Assembly: GCF_018128545.1 (NCBI RefSeq)
Contig: NZ_JAGSND010000004.1
Location: forward strand, 246,870 to 310,869
DNA from: Sinanaerobacter chloroacetimidivorans
Lineage (GTDB): Bacteria > Bacillota > Clostridia > Peptostreptococcales > Anaerovoracaceae
Reading direction: 5' to 3'
Length of the DNA: 64,000 bases
Within the stretch, counting starts at the first letter, position 1, and each line of letters begins with the position of its first letter. Both the position numbers and the translations under genes were made by a program. Positions 24,427-33,524 of the stretch are shown here, piece after piece. The notes beneath the pieces are model-generated. The model was not told the origin of the DNA, did not search any database, and saw nothing but the letters and a program-made list of their open reading frames with translations.

Positions 24427-25182
24427 ATGGACGACAGCAAACAATCAACGATAGATAAGGTTTTAACCATACTTCATATTTTAAGCCAGGCACCCTTTGA
24501 ATATAAAGTTGCACAGGTGAGCGCCGCTTCGGGTATCAATCGTACGACGGTGCACAGAATTTTGAATCTGCTGGAGAAAGATGGCTGGGTCATGCAGAAT
24601 GAAGAATCGAAAAAATTTAAGGTAGGGCCTATGACCTACCATGTAGGCTCTGTCTATGCCGGCAATTATAACTACGAAAGCAAGATTCTTGAAGTCATAG
24701 ACAGGACTTCAAAGCTAACTCAGGAGTCGGTGGGTTATGCGGTAAGAGAAGGGGATATGGTCATTTCCCTTTACGAGGTAGAGCTGTATCAGCCGATGAA
24801 GATGAATTATAAGCCCGGAATGTTCTATCCGATGAATATGGGGTGCTACGGGAAATGCCTGATGGCCTACCATGATCAAGACCGGGTTAAAAGTTTGCTC
24901 AATTCCCAGGAATTTAAAAAGATCTGCCCGAACACCCTGACAAAAACGGAAGAAATCCTTGAAGAATATAAACGTATTAGAGAAGAGGGCTATGTCATCA
25001 GTAATGAAGAAAAGGGGCCCAACATCGCCGGAGTAGGCGTTCCGGTGTTTAACGCCAAAGGAGAGGTGAAATCCTGCATTGCATTGGCGTTTATTAAAGG
25101 GCCGGATTTTGCAGAGCGCATAGAAAGATATCGGAAAATATTAAGTCAAGGGGCGGAAGAAATATCGAAATACATGCCTTAA
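24427..25182 (+). CDS. IclR-family transcriptional regulator
   Basis: ATG 24427 follows GAAGG; a TTG at 24418 is an alternative. The 251-residue protein has an N-terminal winged HTH (VAQVSAASGINRTTVHRIL) and a C-terminal effector domain from about 85 (VGYAVREGDMVISLYEVE, MNMGCYGKCLMAYHD, GVGVPVFNAKGEV). It stands 40 bases behind the molybdopterin gene but is followed by a terminator and then by the YfcC peptide operon with a large palindrome in its promoter. The peptide operon is the likelier target. Confidence 0.87.
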   Translation: MDDSKQSTIDKVLTILHILSQAPFEYKVAQVSAASGINRTTVHRILNLLEKDGWVMQNEESKKFKVGPMTYHVGSVYAGNYNYESKILEVIDRTSKLTQESVGYAVREGDMVISLYEVELYQPMKMNYKPGMFYPMNMGCYGKCLMAYHDQDRVKSLLNSQEFKKICPNTLTKTEEILEEYKRIREEGYVISNEEKGPNIAGVGVPVFNAKGEVKSCIALAFIKGPDFAERIERYRKILSQGAEEISKYMP

Positions 25183-25205
25183 AATAATAATATGAAATTG
25201 AGTCG

Positions 25206-25246
25206 AAAAAAGAGGAGTTCAATCAGGATTTGAATCCTCTTTTTTT
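25206..25246 (+). terminator. Intrinsic terminator after iclR
   Basis: AAAAAGAGGA pairs with TCCTCTTTTT, with a GTTCAA/TTTGAA inner match, and ends in seven T. Confidence 0.88.
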
Positions 25247-25355
25247 ATGATTTCTATGTTTTTATGATGTTATGTTTATAAAAATCTGCAAATCTTTCTT
25301 TGGAATGATTTTCAAAAAAAGGATTGTAAATTTCTGAATATTGCGATAAGATAAA

Positions 25356-25403
25356 TATAATGTTCATACGCTAAACAATGTGTTCATACAATGAACACAT
25401 TGT
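25356..25403 (+). promoter_or_regulatory. -10 element and 29-bp palindromic operator of the yfcC operon
   Basis: TATAAT stands at 25356-25361, with no convincing -35. Downstream, ACAATGTGTTCAT (25375-25387) and ATGAACACATTGT (25391-25403) are perfect 13-base inverted arms around ACA. A partial copy, AATGTTCATA, lies at 25359-25368 and overlaps the -10. The upstream IclR protein is the obvious candidate binder. A -10-proximal site suggests repression. Confidence 0.75.
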
Positions 25404-25493
25404 GGGGCGAAACAAATTCTTATAAGGAAAGGGTGATGGAGAAGTTCAGTTTTTTTATTTCCACTCAAATAATTTTATAAGGAGGAAACTAGT

Positions 25494-26915
25494 ATGAGTG
25501 ATTCAACAATGGAAATGAGTTCCAAAGCAAAGAAAAAATTTAAAGTACCCCATGTATACGTTATTTTAATGATTATTGTAGCAATCTGTGCGATCTTTAC
25601 TTATATTGCACCTGCCGGTGAGTATGCCCGTGTAGAAGGACCCGGAGGCAGAATGATTGTAGACCCTACATCCTTTACATATGTCGACAGAGCCCCGGTA
25701 AATTTATTTGGCTATTTACTGTCAGTTCCAAAGGGAATGGCGGAAGTTGCAGAAATTATTTTCTTTATCTTTATTGTCGGCGGTTCTTTCGCAGTGGTAC
25801 AGGCAACAGGGGCAATTGAAGCCGGCCTTGGAAAAGTAACCAGGGTCATGGCCGGTAAAGAGCGCCTGATCATCCCTATCGTTATGATTCTATTCTCCCT
25901 CGGAGGTGCTGTCTTTGGAATGGCAGAGGAAACTTTACCTTTCATTCCTATTATGGTAACGCTGGCAATTGCGTTGGGATTTGACTCCATTACCGGAGCA
26001 GCCATCGTACTTGCAGGTGCAGGCGCGGGTTTTACCGGTGCTTTTATGAATCCTTTCACCGTAGGAGTTGCACAGGGTATTGCTGAACTTCCGATGTTCT
26101 CGGGAATGGGCTTCCGCCTGGCGGTTTATGCTTTAATGATCACCTTGTCTACAACCTTCATTTTTATCTATGCAGGCAAAGTGAAAAAAGATCCGGCAAA
26201 AAGCCTGATGTATGATTTTGACAAAACCAGGGACGACGTACTGGATCTCAGCGTATTGAAGGAGTTGACCACAGCTCATAAAATTGTACTGCTGGTGGTA
26301 GTGGCTACAATCGGTCTGTTGGTATTCGGCGTTATTCATTACGGATGGTATATTCAGGAAATCTCTGCTTTGTTTCTTGGTATGGCCATTATATCAGGTC
26401 TTGTTGGCAGACTTGGTATGAACGGTACCGCTGAAAATCTATTGATCGGAATGTCGAGTCTGGCAGGCGGAGCACTCGTAGTTGGATTTGCCCGTGCAAT
26501 TCTGGTGGTATTAAACGAGGGGCATATTATGGATACCCTTCTTTTCAGCATCTCAAGTGCCGTTTCCCACTTGCCTTCTATTCTAGCGGCTCTCGGTATG
26601 TATATTTTCCAATGCCTGCTGAACTTTATTGTACCTTCCGGAAGCGGTCAGGCTGCAGTTTCGATGCCAATTATGGCTCCTCTGGCAGATCTGGTCCACG
26701 TTACGAGGCAGACAGCAGTGTTGGCGTATCAGTTTGGGGATGGTATATCCAACATATTTACACCTACTTCCGGGTATTTTATGGCTGGTCTCGCCCTTGC
26801 AAAAATTCCTTGGGATAAATGGGCAAAATGGATTCTTCCGTTAATCCTGATGCAATATGCACTGGGTGCTATTCTGGTTACGGTGGCTCATGCCATGCAG
26901 CTTGGACCGTTTTAA
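25494..26915 (+). CDS. YfcC-family membrane transporter
   Basis: This 473-residue integral membrane protein has about 11-12 hydrophobic spans and belongs to the YfcC/ArcD-like family (C4-dicarboxylate anaerobic carrier-like superfamily). Landmark stretches are YIAPAGEYARVEG after the first helix, AEETLPFIPIMVTLA, GAGAGFTGAFMNPFTVGVAQ and FIVPSGSGQAAVSMPIMAPL. Family members move amino acids or short peptides or exchange them. GGAGG precedes the ATG closely. The next two genes cleave N-acyl or peptide bonds, so the cargo is probably an acylated amino acid or dipeptide. That substrate is inferred from context alone. Confidence 0.85.
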   Translation: MSDSTMEMSSKAKKKFKVPHVYVILMIIVAICAIFTYIAPAGEYARVEGPGGRMIVDPTSFTYVDRAPVNLFGYLLSVPKGMAEVAEIIFFIFIVGGSFAVVQATGAIEAGLGKVTRVMAGKERLIIPIVMILFSLGGAVFGMAEETLPFIPIMVTLAIALGFDSITGAAIVLAGAGAGFTGAFMNPFTVGVAQGIAELPMFSGMGFRLAVYALMITLSTTFIFIYAGKVKKDPAKSLMYDFDKTRDDVLDLSVLKELTTAHKIVLLVVVATIGLLVFGVIHYGWYIQEISALFLGMAIISGLVGRLGMNGTAENLLIGMSSLAGGALVVGFARAILVVLNEGHIMDTLLFSISSAVSHLPSILAALGMYIFQCLLNFIVPSGSGQAAVSMPIMAPLADLVHVTRQTAVLAYQFGDGISNIFTPTSGYFMAGLALAKIPWDKWAKWILPLILMQYALGAILVTVAHAMQLGPF

Positions 26916-26926
26916 AGGAGCAGATC

Positions 26927-28306
26927 ATGTTTGACCTTGTAATTCAAAATGGAGATGTGGCAGACGTTGAAAATCTCCTTATAAAAAAATGTCATATCGG
27001 TATCAAAGACGGAAAAATCGCAGCCGTCAGTGAGGCGGAGCTGTCGGGAGATAAGACCATTGAGGCTTCGGGAATGCTGGTGTCTCCCGGATTTGTTGAT
27101 CTTCACATGCATGAGGATGAACTGAGAAAAGAAGAAGGGAAAACCTATATTGAGGAAGATATCTTTAAAAGTATGACTTTGATGGGTGTCACCACCTGTA
27201 TAGGAGGCAACTGCGGTATCGGCATGACCGATATGGGTGGGTACCTTTCAGCGGTAGACCGGCAAGGATTAACGGTTAATTTTGGTGCCTATCTGGGATA
27301 TTCCTCGCTGAGGGAGAAAATTGGCGTGCAGGACAACTATCGCCCTTTAACCCGGGAAGAAAGCGAGGAAGTCAAAATATTGATCAGAGCCGGATTGGAT
27401 GCCGGTGCCCTTGGAATTTCCTTTGGTCTTGAATATACCCCCGGAAGTACTACCAATGAACTCCTTGAGGCAGCAAAAGTTCTCAGGGAGTATCCGGGTA
27501 AACTCATTGCCGCTCATTATCGTAATGATGGGGAGGAAGGGATCGAGGCCATAAAAGAGCTGTTGCATATCAGTTGGGTAACGGGGGTGCCGCTGCAAAT
27601 TTCACATATCGGAAGCTGTACGGCATTCGGCATGATGGATACCAGTCTCGATCTGCTGGAGAAGGCCAGGTCTATTGGAATCGATGTGATGGCTGACTGC
27701 TATCCCTATCATGCATTCAGCACCTATATCGGAACAGCAGTTTTTGACGGCGATTGTTTCGGGCGCTGGGATAAAGACTACAGTGCAATTCTGGTGGCGG
27801 AAGGCAAATATGCCGGCGAGTATTGCACAAAGGAGATTTTCCAATACCTTCGGGAAAAGGAGCCGAATACGTTGGTGGTTGCCTTTGTGATGGATGAACA
27901 GGAAGTGGAAAAAGCGCTGATTTATCCTTTGGTCATGATCGCCAGTGACGGGCTGATGCATAATGGGCAAGGGCATCCCAGAGGAGCGGGAGCATTTCCG
28001 CGGGTACTTTCCCACTATGTGAGAGAAAAAAAGGTTCTTCCGCTGCTCACGGCATTGTCGAAAATGACGGTTATGCCGGCCAAAAGGCTGGGGCTGATGA
28101 AGAAAGGTTCGATCCATATTGGAAATGATGCGGATCTTGTGATTTTCAGTCCGGAAAACATTCGGGATAACGCTGATTTCAGCCAGCCCTCTCTGGTACC
28201 GGAAGGGATTTCCTATGTGATCGTAAATGGAGAAATCGTTGCAGATCGAGGCCGCTTAACTGATTCAAGGCCGGGAAAAGCCATACGGTTTGGGGTGAAA
28301 AAGTGA
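26927..28306 (+). CDS. Amidohydrolase, N-acyl-D-amino-acid deacylase-like
   Basis: AAAGGAG sits seven bases before ATG 26927; the longer frame from 26819 lies inside yfcC. The 459-residue enzyme has the metal-binding HMHEDE near residue 62, further histidines (AAHYRND, QISHIGS), and the family hallmark SDGLMHNGQGHPRGAG followed by FPRVLSHYVRE. The tail (GSIHIGNDADLVIFSP) is typical of composite-domain amidohydrolases. D-aminoacylases release free D-amino acids from N-acyl forms; related members act on dipeptides or cyclic imides. It overlaps the next gene by four bases. Confidence 0.82.
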   Translation: MFDLVIQNGDVADVENLLIKKCHIGIKDGKIAAVSEAELSGDKTIEASGMLVSPGFVDLHMHEDELRKEEGKTYIEEDIFKSMTLMGVTTCIGGNCGIGMTDMGGYLSAVDRQGLTVNFGAYLGYSSLREKIGVQDNYRPLTREESEEVKILIRAGLDAGALGISFGLEYTPGSTTNELLEAAKVLREYPGKLIAAHYRNDGEEGIEAIKELLHISWVTGVPLQISHIGSCTAFGMMDTSLDLLEKARSIGIDVMADCYPYHAFSTYIGTAVFDGDCFGRWDKDYSAILVAEGKYAGEYCTKEIFQYLREKEPNTLVVAFVMDEQEVEKALIYPLVMIASDGLMHNGQGHPRGAGAFPRVLSHYVREKKVLPLLTALSKMTVMPAKRLGLMKKGSIHIGNDADLVIFSPENIRDNADFSQPSLVPEGISYVIVNGEIVADRGRLTDSRPGKAIRFGVKK

Positions 28307-29508
28307 AAGAAGATTATTTGTCAAAAATCAAACAGGATATCACAGAGGAAAAGCTGATTCGCCTGTTGGAGAAATTAGTAAGCATGCCAAGTTATCCCGG
28401 GGTGGAGACCCAGGAAACGGAAGTTGCCCGGTACATTCATGAAGTTTTTTCTGAATCTGGTATTTGCTCAGAGGTGATTCCGGTTATCGACGGCAGGGCC
28501 AACGTTCTGGCAAGTTTGAAGGGTACCGGCGGTGGCCGCTCTCTTTTATTGACCGGCCATATGGACACAGTGCCGCCCTATGATATGAAAGAAGATCCGT
28601 TCGAAATGAAGGAAAAGAACGGAAAACTGTACGGGAGAGGCGTTGTCGATATGAAAGGGGCGCTTGCCTGTATGATGATGGCTATGATAGCCATTAAAAA
28701 CTCCGGTATCCAGCTGAAGGGTGATCTGTTCTTTGCAGGAGTCATCGATGAAGAAGATAAGAGTGAAGGTACAAGGGCACTGCTAAAATCAGGATTTCAT
28801 GCCGATGGAGCCATTGTAGGGGAACCCAGCAGTCTTGAAATCTGTGTCGGACACAGAGGCCTGGAGTGGTTTGAATTTGAATTTACGGGCAAAGCAGTGC
28901 ATGGCGGAAAGCAAAAGGAAGGGATCAATGCCATTGAAAAAGCGATGAAGTATATGCACCGGCTGGAGACAGAACTCATACCGCAAATTGAAAAAAGGGT
29001 ACACCCAATCGTGGGAAGTTCATCCATGAACTATGGGTTGATACGGGGCGGAACACAACCAAGCACGGTTGCAGGGGACTGCATTCTTCAGATTGATCGC
29101 AGATGGATTCCAGGCGAAGACTATGGGAATCTTGTTGAGGAGTATCAAAGCTTGCTTGATGCATTACATCATGAAGACCCTGACTTCCAAGGGAAGATGA
29201 AGGTGATGGATGTCAGCTTAATGGAAGACGGATTTATTCATGAGGCTATGGAAATAGATCCCGGTCACCCCCTGGTTGCCATCTTGGAAGAAGTTATCTC
29301 GGAGGTCACGGAAAAGGCCTCGGTTTTGACTTCATTCCCTGCATGGACAGACGGAGGACTTCTCAGCAGTTACGGCAAAATCCCTACCGTTGTTTTGGGC
29401 CCGGGGAATCTGGAGAGCGCCCATTCGGCTGAAGAATCTATAGAGCTTAGTCACTTGGTTCCCGCTGCCCTGATCTACGCAGAAGCGGCGATCCGGTTTT
29501 GTTCCTGA
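28303..29508 (+). CDS. M20-family metallopeptidase/deacetylase
   Basis: GTG start (28303) overlaps the amidohydrolase stop. The 401-residue enzyme follows the ArgE/DapE/carboxypeptidase G2 layout: TGHMDTVPP supplies the first zinc His and Asp, GRGVVDMKGALA the bridging Asp, VIDEEDKSEGT the catalytic and ligand glutamates, VGEPSS the next ligand, and SAHSAEESIEL the last His. The dimerisation domain lies at about 185-290 (HGGKQKEGINAIEKAM). With the preceding gene it would break down an imported N-acyl amino acid or peptide in the cytoplasm. Confidence 0.88.
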   Translation: MKEDYLSKIKQDITEEKLIRLLEKLVSMPSYPGVETQETEVARYIHEVFSESGICSEVIPVIDGRANVLASLKGTGGGRSLLLTGHMDTVPPYDMKEDPFEMKEKNGKLYGRGVVDMKGALACMMMAMIAIKNSGIQLKGDLFFAGVIDEEDKSEGTRALLKSGFHADGAIVGEPSSLEICVGHRGLEWFEFEFTGKAVHGGKQKEGINAIEKAMKYMHRLETELIPQIEKRVHPIVGSSSMNYGLIRGGTQPSTVAGDCILQIDRRWIPGEDYGNLVEEYQSLLDALHHEDPDFQGKMKVMDVSLMEDGFIHEAMEIDPGHPLVAILEEVISEVTEKASVLTSFPAWTDGGLLSSYGKIPTVVLGPGNLESAHSAEESIELSHLVPAALIYAEAAIRFCS

Positions 29509-29576
29509 TGCAATAAAATTTGGATTTATTTACCACAGGTATTACCCCGAAATTTAAATAAATAATTCGAATATAT

Positions 29577-29613
29577 AAAGAGAGACCATGAGAAAAGCGT
29601 GATCTCTCTTTTA
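29577..29613 (+). terminator. Intrinsic terminator of the yfcC operon
   Basis: AAAGAGAGA (29577-29585) pairs with TCTCTCTTT (29603-29611), ending in T and A. Confidence 0.75.
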
Positions 29614-29685
29614 TATTATGATGCTTTTGAAATAGACAAGGATATTTACCAATGGCCGTTCTTATGCAAAGGAGTAAGGAATCAG

Positions 29686-29814
29686 ATGTTCAAATTTAGA
29701 GGCAAAGGCAAAGGATTGCAGGAGATAAGAATCTATCTGCTTGGTTTTTTTGTGATGGTTGGCTGGTTCATGCTTACGAGCATTGGCAATGCTTTAACAA
29801 GCTGCTGGAGGTAA
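29686..29814 (+). CDS. Possible small membrane protein, 42 residues
   Basis: The frame starts at ATG 29686 with AAGGAG 11 bases upstream and an AAGGAA nearer. It encodes a basic N-terminus (MFKFRGKGKGLQEIR) and one hydrophobic span (IYLLGFFVMVGWFML). No family is recognised. The frame continues upstream to 29599 without a good site. The 29509-29842 interval otherwise holds only the terminator and an A/T-rich tract. Confidence 0.35.
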   Translation: MFKFRGKGKGLQEIRIYLLGFFVMVGWFMLTSIGNALTSCWR

Positions 29815-29842
29815 AAATTTTTTTTTAAAATAATATTGCCTT

Positions 29843-31285
29843 TTAAAATTCTTCTCCATTTACATTTCTTGTCTCTGATTTCCATTTTACTGTGAGCTGT
29901 TTCACCGCCTCGTCGATATCCTTCAAAGGAATTTGATTATAATAAAAAATCAAGGTGGCAGACGGCCCGCAAGGCTCCTCGGTAAAGGTGCTGATGGGCA
30001 GGGTGCTGATTCCAAGTTCGGAGGCCTCCCGGCACAGGTGAATATTGGATTTGCTGCTGCGGACATTGATGAGCATATTGACTCCGGAAGAACTGTTGAT
30101 CGGTCGTATAAAATCAGAACCATACTTGTTCAATGCAGTAAGGGCTGCCTGAAGTTTTTGAGCATACAGGGTTCTGAGTTTTTTTATATTGATTTGGTAG
30201 AGCCCCTGATTCATGTAAATAGCAAGGGTCAGCTGTTCCGTCTTGGAGCAGGTCTGGGTATAATCCCTGCTAGACGCATCAAAGATATCGGCCATCTGAG
30301 GGGGTAAAATCATATAACTGATTTTAATAGAGGGAAACAAAGTTGAGGAAAAGGATCCCAAATAGACGACTCTGTGACTGGTATCGAGTCCCTGAAGCGA
30401 AGGTATGGGTTTTCCAAAATAACGGAGCTCACTGTCATAATCATCCTCGATGATTATACTGTCGTTGGCGGAAGCCCATTCCAGCAATTCGTAGCGTTTT
30501 CCGATGGGCATCACATAACCTGTAGGAAACTGGTTTGAAGGATTGACGTAGACTCCGGAACGGATATTGGCCGGAAGCTTGGGTATAGAGATCCCTTCCC
30601 GGCCCACGGCAACAGGAGTCATGGCAAAATCCCGGTCACGGAAAATATTTCTTACCGGGAGGTAACCCGGCTCCTCCACCGCCACATGCTTAATCCCCAT
30701 TTTACTTAATAGTGTACAGAGTTGGCCCATAATCTGCTGGGTACCGGCACCGATCACGATCTGGGAGGGCGTGCTGACCACGCCTCGCGATTGGTAAACG
30801 TATTTTGAAATTTCATATCTTAGAGGCGCTTCGCCTTTTGGATCCCCTTCTTTTAAAAGCAAATAGGAATACTCCGTCAGCACTTTATTCAAACATTTTT
30901 TCCATTTATTAAAATCGAAACAGGTAGGATCATAGTATCCCTTAAGATCACTGTTGCCTGAAAGATCGTTGATCGTCCATAAAGACTCCTCGCGGATGTT
31001 TTCTATCAGAGGTTTCTGAACACTTCCCATTCCTGCCGAAATTTCATTTACATAATAACCGGACTGAGGTTTACTGTGGATATAACCTTCTACAAGAAGC
31101 TGATTATAAGCCAGCTCTATTGTGGTTAAACTAAGGTTCAGACTTTTGGATAAAGAGCGCAGTGAGGGCAATTTTTCTGCCGACTCAATCCCGCCTTCAA
31201 GTATAGATTTTTTGATATGAGTATACAACTGCAGATATAGGGGCACGGCAGATTGATAATCGAAATCAGGTATGATCGCTTTCAT
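29843..31285 (-). CDS. MocR/GntR-aminotransferase fusion regulator lacking the PLP lysine
   Basis: The 480-residue protein has a GntR winged HTH at residues 10-80 (SAEKLPSLRSLSKSLNLSLT) and a fold-type I aminotransferase domain from about 125 to 470. The PLP-ring Asp motif EDDYDSEL and the region NPSNQFPTGYVMP are present. Where MocR/PdxR proteins have FSKTL, this one reads FSSTLFPSIK, so Ser314 replaces the lysine that forms the PLP aldimine. It is divergent from an ECF S component and flanked by matched inverted 12-mers. The likely role is control of that transporter, either sensing PLP without covalent attachment or sensing another ligand. Confidence 0.85.
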   Translation of the reverse strand: MKAIIPDFDYQSAVPLYLQLYTHIKKSILEGGIESAEKLPSLRSLSKSLNLSLTTIELAYNQLLVEGYIHSKPQSGYYVNEISAGMGSVQKPLIENIREESLWTINDLSGNSDLKGYYDPTCFDFNKWKKCLNKVLTEYSYLLLKEGDPKGEAPLRYEISKYVYQSRGVVSTPSQIVIGAGTQQIMGQLCTLLSKMGIKHVAVEEPGYLPVRNIFRDRDFAMTPVAVGREGISIPKLPANIRSGVYVNPSNQFPTGYVMPIGKRYELLEWASANDSIIIEDDYDSELRYFGKPIPSLQGLDTSHRVVYLGSFSSTLFPSIKISYMILPPQMADIFDASSRDYTQTCSKTEQLTLAIYMNQGLYQINIKKLRTLYAQKLQAALTALNKYGSDFIRPINSSSGVNMLINVRSSKSNIHLCREASELGISTLPISTFTEEPCGPSATLIFYYNQIPLKDIDEAVKQLTVKWKSETRNVNGEEF

Positions 31286-31335
31286 TTCTTAACCTCCTCA
31301 TTTTATGTAAAACGACATGTCTCTCTTTTTGTTGC

Positions 31336-31464
31336 TAAATTGTAGTTGAAAAAAATATAATTTTTATTAAAACAGTTTGGGTTAATTTAAACGAATTTCT
31401 AATAATGACTTGTACTGTATATATAAAAATATTTATAATTGCATATTTATAAAACTACAATTTA
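31336..31464. promoter_or_regulatory. Paired inverted 12-mers in the mocR/ECF divergent promoter region
   Basis: TAAATTGTAGTT (31336-31347) and AACTACAATTTA (31453-31464) are perfect inverse complements 105 bases apart, one near each divergent gene. TATAAT for the ECF gene is at 31472-31477, so the right-hand copy covers its -35 region. Distant paired sites are usual for MocR/PdxR regulators. Confidence 0.65.
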
Positions 31465-31543
31465 AAAGTATTATAATATAGTAAAGAAAACAAATCAAGA
31501 GCATCAGCGACTTTCCTATGGCTTGATAGTAAGGAGTATGAAA

Positions 31544-32107
31544 ATGGAAACGAAAATCAATACAAATAATAAGGTAAATCAATTAGTCCTGACAGGCTTA
31601 ATGATCGCCATGGTCGCCGTCGTTACGGCGGCAATTCCGATTCCGGCCCCCTTTACCAGCGGTTATGTACATTTGGGAGATGCGGTAATCTTTTTATCGG
31701 TGCTTCTTTTAGGATGGAGATACGGCGCAGTGGCAGCAGGCGTAGGATCCGCACTGGCAGACATTTTTACGGGCTACGCTTTTTGGGCACCATGGACGTT
31801 GTTTATCAAAGCCGGAATGGCAATTATTATGGGGTTGTTTATAGCGAAATCAATGGAAAAGCAGGGAAAAAGCATATTTGGAGTTCCGGTTTATCAGATG
31901 ATCGGAATGCTGCTTGGAGGAATTTTCATGGCAGCAGGTTACTATATCGCACAGGGGATTATGTACGGTAATTTTATCGCTGCAGCCCTGGGTATTCCTT
32001 GGAACATTGCTCAGTTTGTCGTCGGGCTGGTTATCGCTACTCTCATATCCGGTGCTTTATACAAATCACCGGCGGATAAGCTCTTCGCTTACAGGCCTGC
32101 AAGATAA
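31544..32107 (+). CDS. ECF transporter S component (vitamin-type)
   Basis: ATG 31544 has AAGGAG seven bases upstream; an in-frame TTG at 31523 lacks a site. The 187-residue protein has about five to six membrane spans and the ECF-type hallmark YVHLGDAVIFLSVLLLG followed by GAVAAGVGSALADIFTGYAF and WAPWTLFIKAG. S components bind a vitamin and work with a shared EcfAAT module, which is not in this window. The divergent MocR regulator points to a B6 vitamer, but the family alone does not show the substrate. The 32108-32271 gap has an eight-pair hairpin, TATGCTAT/ATAGCATA (32227-32246), of unknown meaning. Confidence 0.83.
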   Translation: METKINTNNKVNQLVLTGLMIAMVAVVTAAIPIPAPFTSGYVHLGDAVIFLSVLLLGWRYGAVAAGVGSALADIFTGYAFWAPWTLFIKAGMAIIMGLFIAKSMEKQGKSIFGVPVYQMIGMLLGGIFMAAGYYIAQGIMYGNFIAAALGIPWNIAQFVVGLVIATLISGALYKSPADKLFAYRPAR

Positions 32108-32271
32108 CATGAAGGCCGCTTCGATGCCGGGATGATTCCCGATCAGGCAATCATAAACCGGCAGGAACCGGAAATATGAGAAAAATAAACAGGATTTCAT
32201 AGAAATATCTTCCAAGCATCGAAATAGTATGCTATCTTAATAGCATAGAAAAAGGAAAAGGGGAGATTAAT

Positions 32272-33426
32272 ATGAAAGTACTTATATTAAGTATTTCAAC
32301 GGGACAAGGGCACCATGCAACCGGACAAGCTATAGAGGCTGAATTTCAAAATATGGGGGTAACCTGCAAAACCCTGGACGCTTATGAATATATAGAACCC
32401 ATCCTGTCTGAGCTTGTCTCAAAGGGGTATTTGCTATCTACCGCCTATGCGAAAAGACTGTCGTCAAAGGTTTATGATATTGTAGTAAAAAAGAATAAAC
32501 CTGTGAATAAATATTCTGTACCCAAGATCACCAATACCGTTTGGGCCAGAGATCTTAGACACTATATAGACGAGTACGAACCTGATGTGATCATCTGCAC
32601 CCATGTACTTTCTGCAACACTGGTCAATATCATGAAGGAGAAGAACTGGATCAAAGCTTTGACGGTAGGGATCGTTACGGATTTTACCGTTCATCCTCTC
32701 TGGGAGGAATGCCGGCTGATCGATTACTATGTAACGCCGAGTGAGCTGCTGGAATTCCAGATTGCCCGAAAAGGCTTGGAACCCGGCAAAATGCTGCCGC
32801 TTGGAATTCCCATCAAACCAAAATTCTCCGATCGTATGGACCGGATGGAAGCAAGAAAGTTATTGGGACTGGATCTTTATAAACGAACCATATTGCTGAT
32901 GAGCGGAAGCATGGGTTACGGCAAGATTGACGAATCCATTGAAAAGCTGGACAGCCTGGATATCGATTTTCAAGTCATAGTAGTTTGCGGCAATAACAAG
33001 CGTATGTATCAAAAGGTATCCGAGCTGCAAACACGTAAGAGATTTGACATCTATGGCTATGTAGACAATGTCGATATCATGATGGATGCGGCAGACTGCA
33101 TCATCACAAAACCCGGCGGAATTACTTCTTCGGAGGCCATGGCCAAAGGGCTGCCCATGATTATGATCAATCCGATACCTGGACACGAAATGAGAAATGC
33201 GGAGTTTATGCTCAATAATGGCCTCGCTCTGTATGCAACAAAGAGCTTTCCCTTAAATGAAGCGGTCTTTTCACTCTTTAAGCATCCCGATCGGATATCC
33301 TATTTGAGGGGAACGATTGAGCTTTACGGAAGGCAGCATTCAAGTCAGAACCTTTGTAAATTCTTAGTAAAAGAGGTCCAGGAAAGAGGAATCGCCCTGG
33401 TGGAAGAAGCTGAAACAGAATCATAA
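32272..33426 (+). CDS. Glycosyltransferase of the MGDG synthase / UgtP type
   Basis: The 384-residue protein matches the diacylglycerol glycosyltransferase family (GT28). The N-terminal acceptor domain begins LILSISTGQGHHATGQAI, with TVGIVTDFTVHPLW further in. The C-terminal nucleotide-sugar domain carries LLMSGSMGYG, VVCGNNKRMY and the sugar-nucleotide signature KPGGITSSEAMAKG with NPIPGHEMRNAEFM. Such enzymes put glucose or galactose on diacylglycerol at the membrane. Nothing around it fixes the sugar. Confidence 0.87.
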   Translation: MKVLILSISTGQGHHATGQAIEAEFQNMGVTCKTLDAYEYIEPILSELVSKGYLLSTAYAKRLSSKVYDIVVKKNKPVNKYSVPKITNTVWARDLRHYIDEYEPDVIICTHVLSATLVNIMKEKNWIKALTVGIVTDFTVHPLWEECRLIDYYVTPSELLEFQIARKGLEPGKMLPLGIPIKPKFSDRMDRMEARKLLGLDLYKRTILLMSGSMGYGKIDESIEKLDSLDIDFQVIVVCGNNKRMYQKVSELQTRKRFDIYGYVDNVDIMMDAADCIITKPGGITSSEAMAKGLPMIMINPIPGHEMRNAEFMLNNGLALYATKSFPLNEAVFSLFKHPDRISYLRGTIELYGRQHSSQNLCKFLVKEVQERGIALVEEAETES

Positions 33427-33440
33427 AGAAAAGATAAACA

Positions 33441-33497
33441 AAACGCCATGATTTGCAAGGGTTTTTGCTGCAATACCCTGTGCACCATGGCGTTTTT
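33441..33497. terminator. Bidirectional terminator
   Basis: AAACGCCATG (33441-33450) and CATGGCGTTT (33486-33495) form a ten-pair stem enclosing a 35-base loop, with T or A runs on both sides, between convergent genes. Confidence 0.75.
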
Positions 33498-33524
33498 CAA
33501 TGAAGGCCATTTTTGAGAAGGCCT

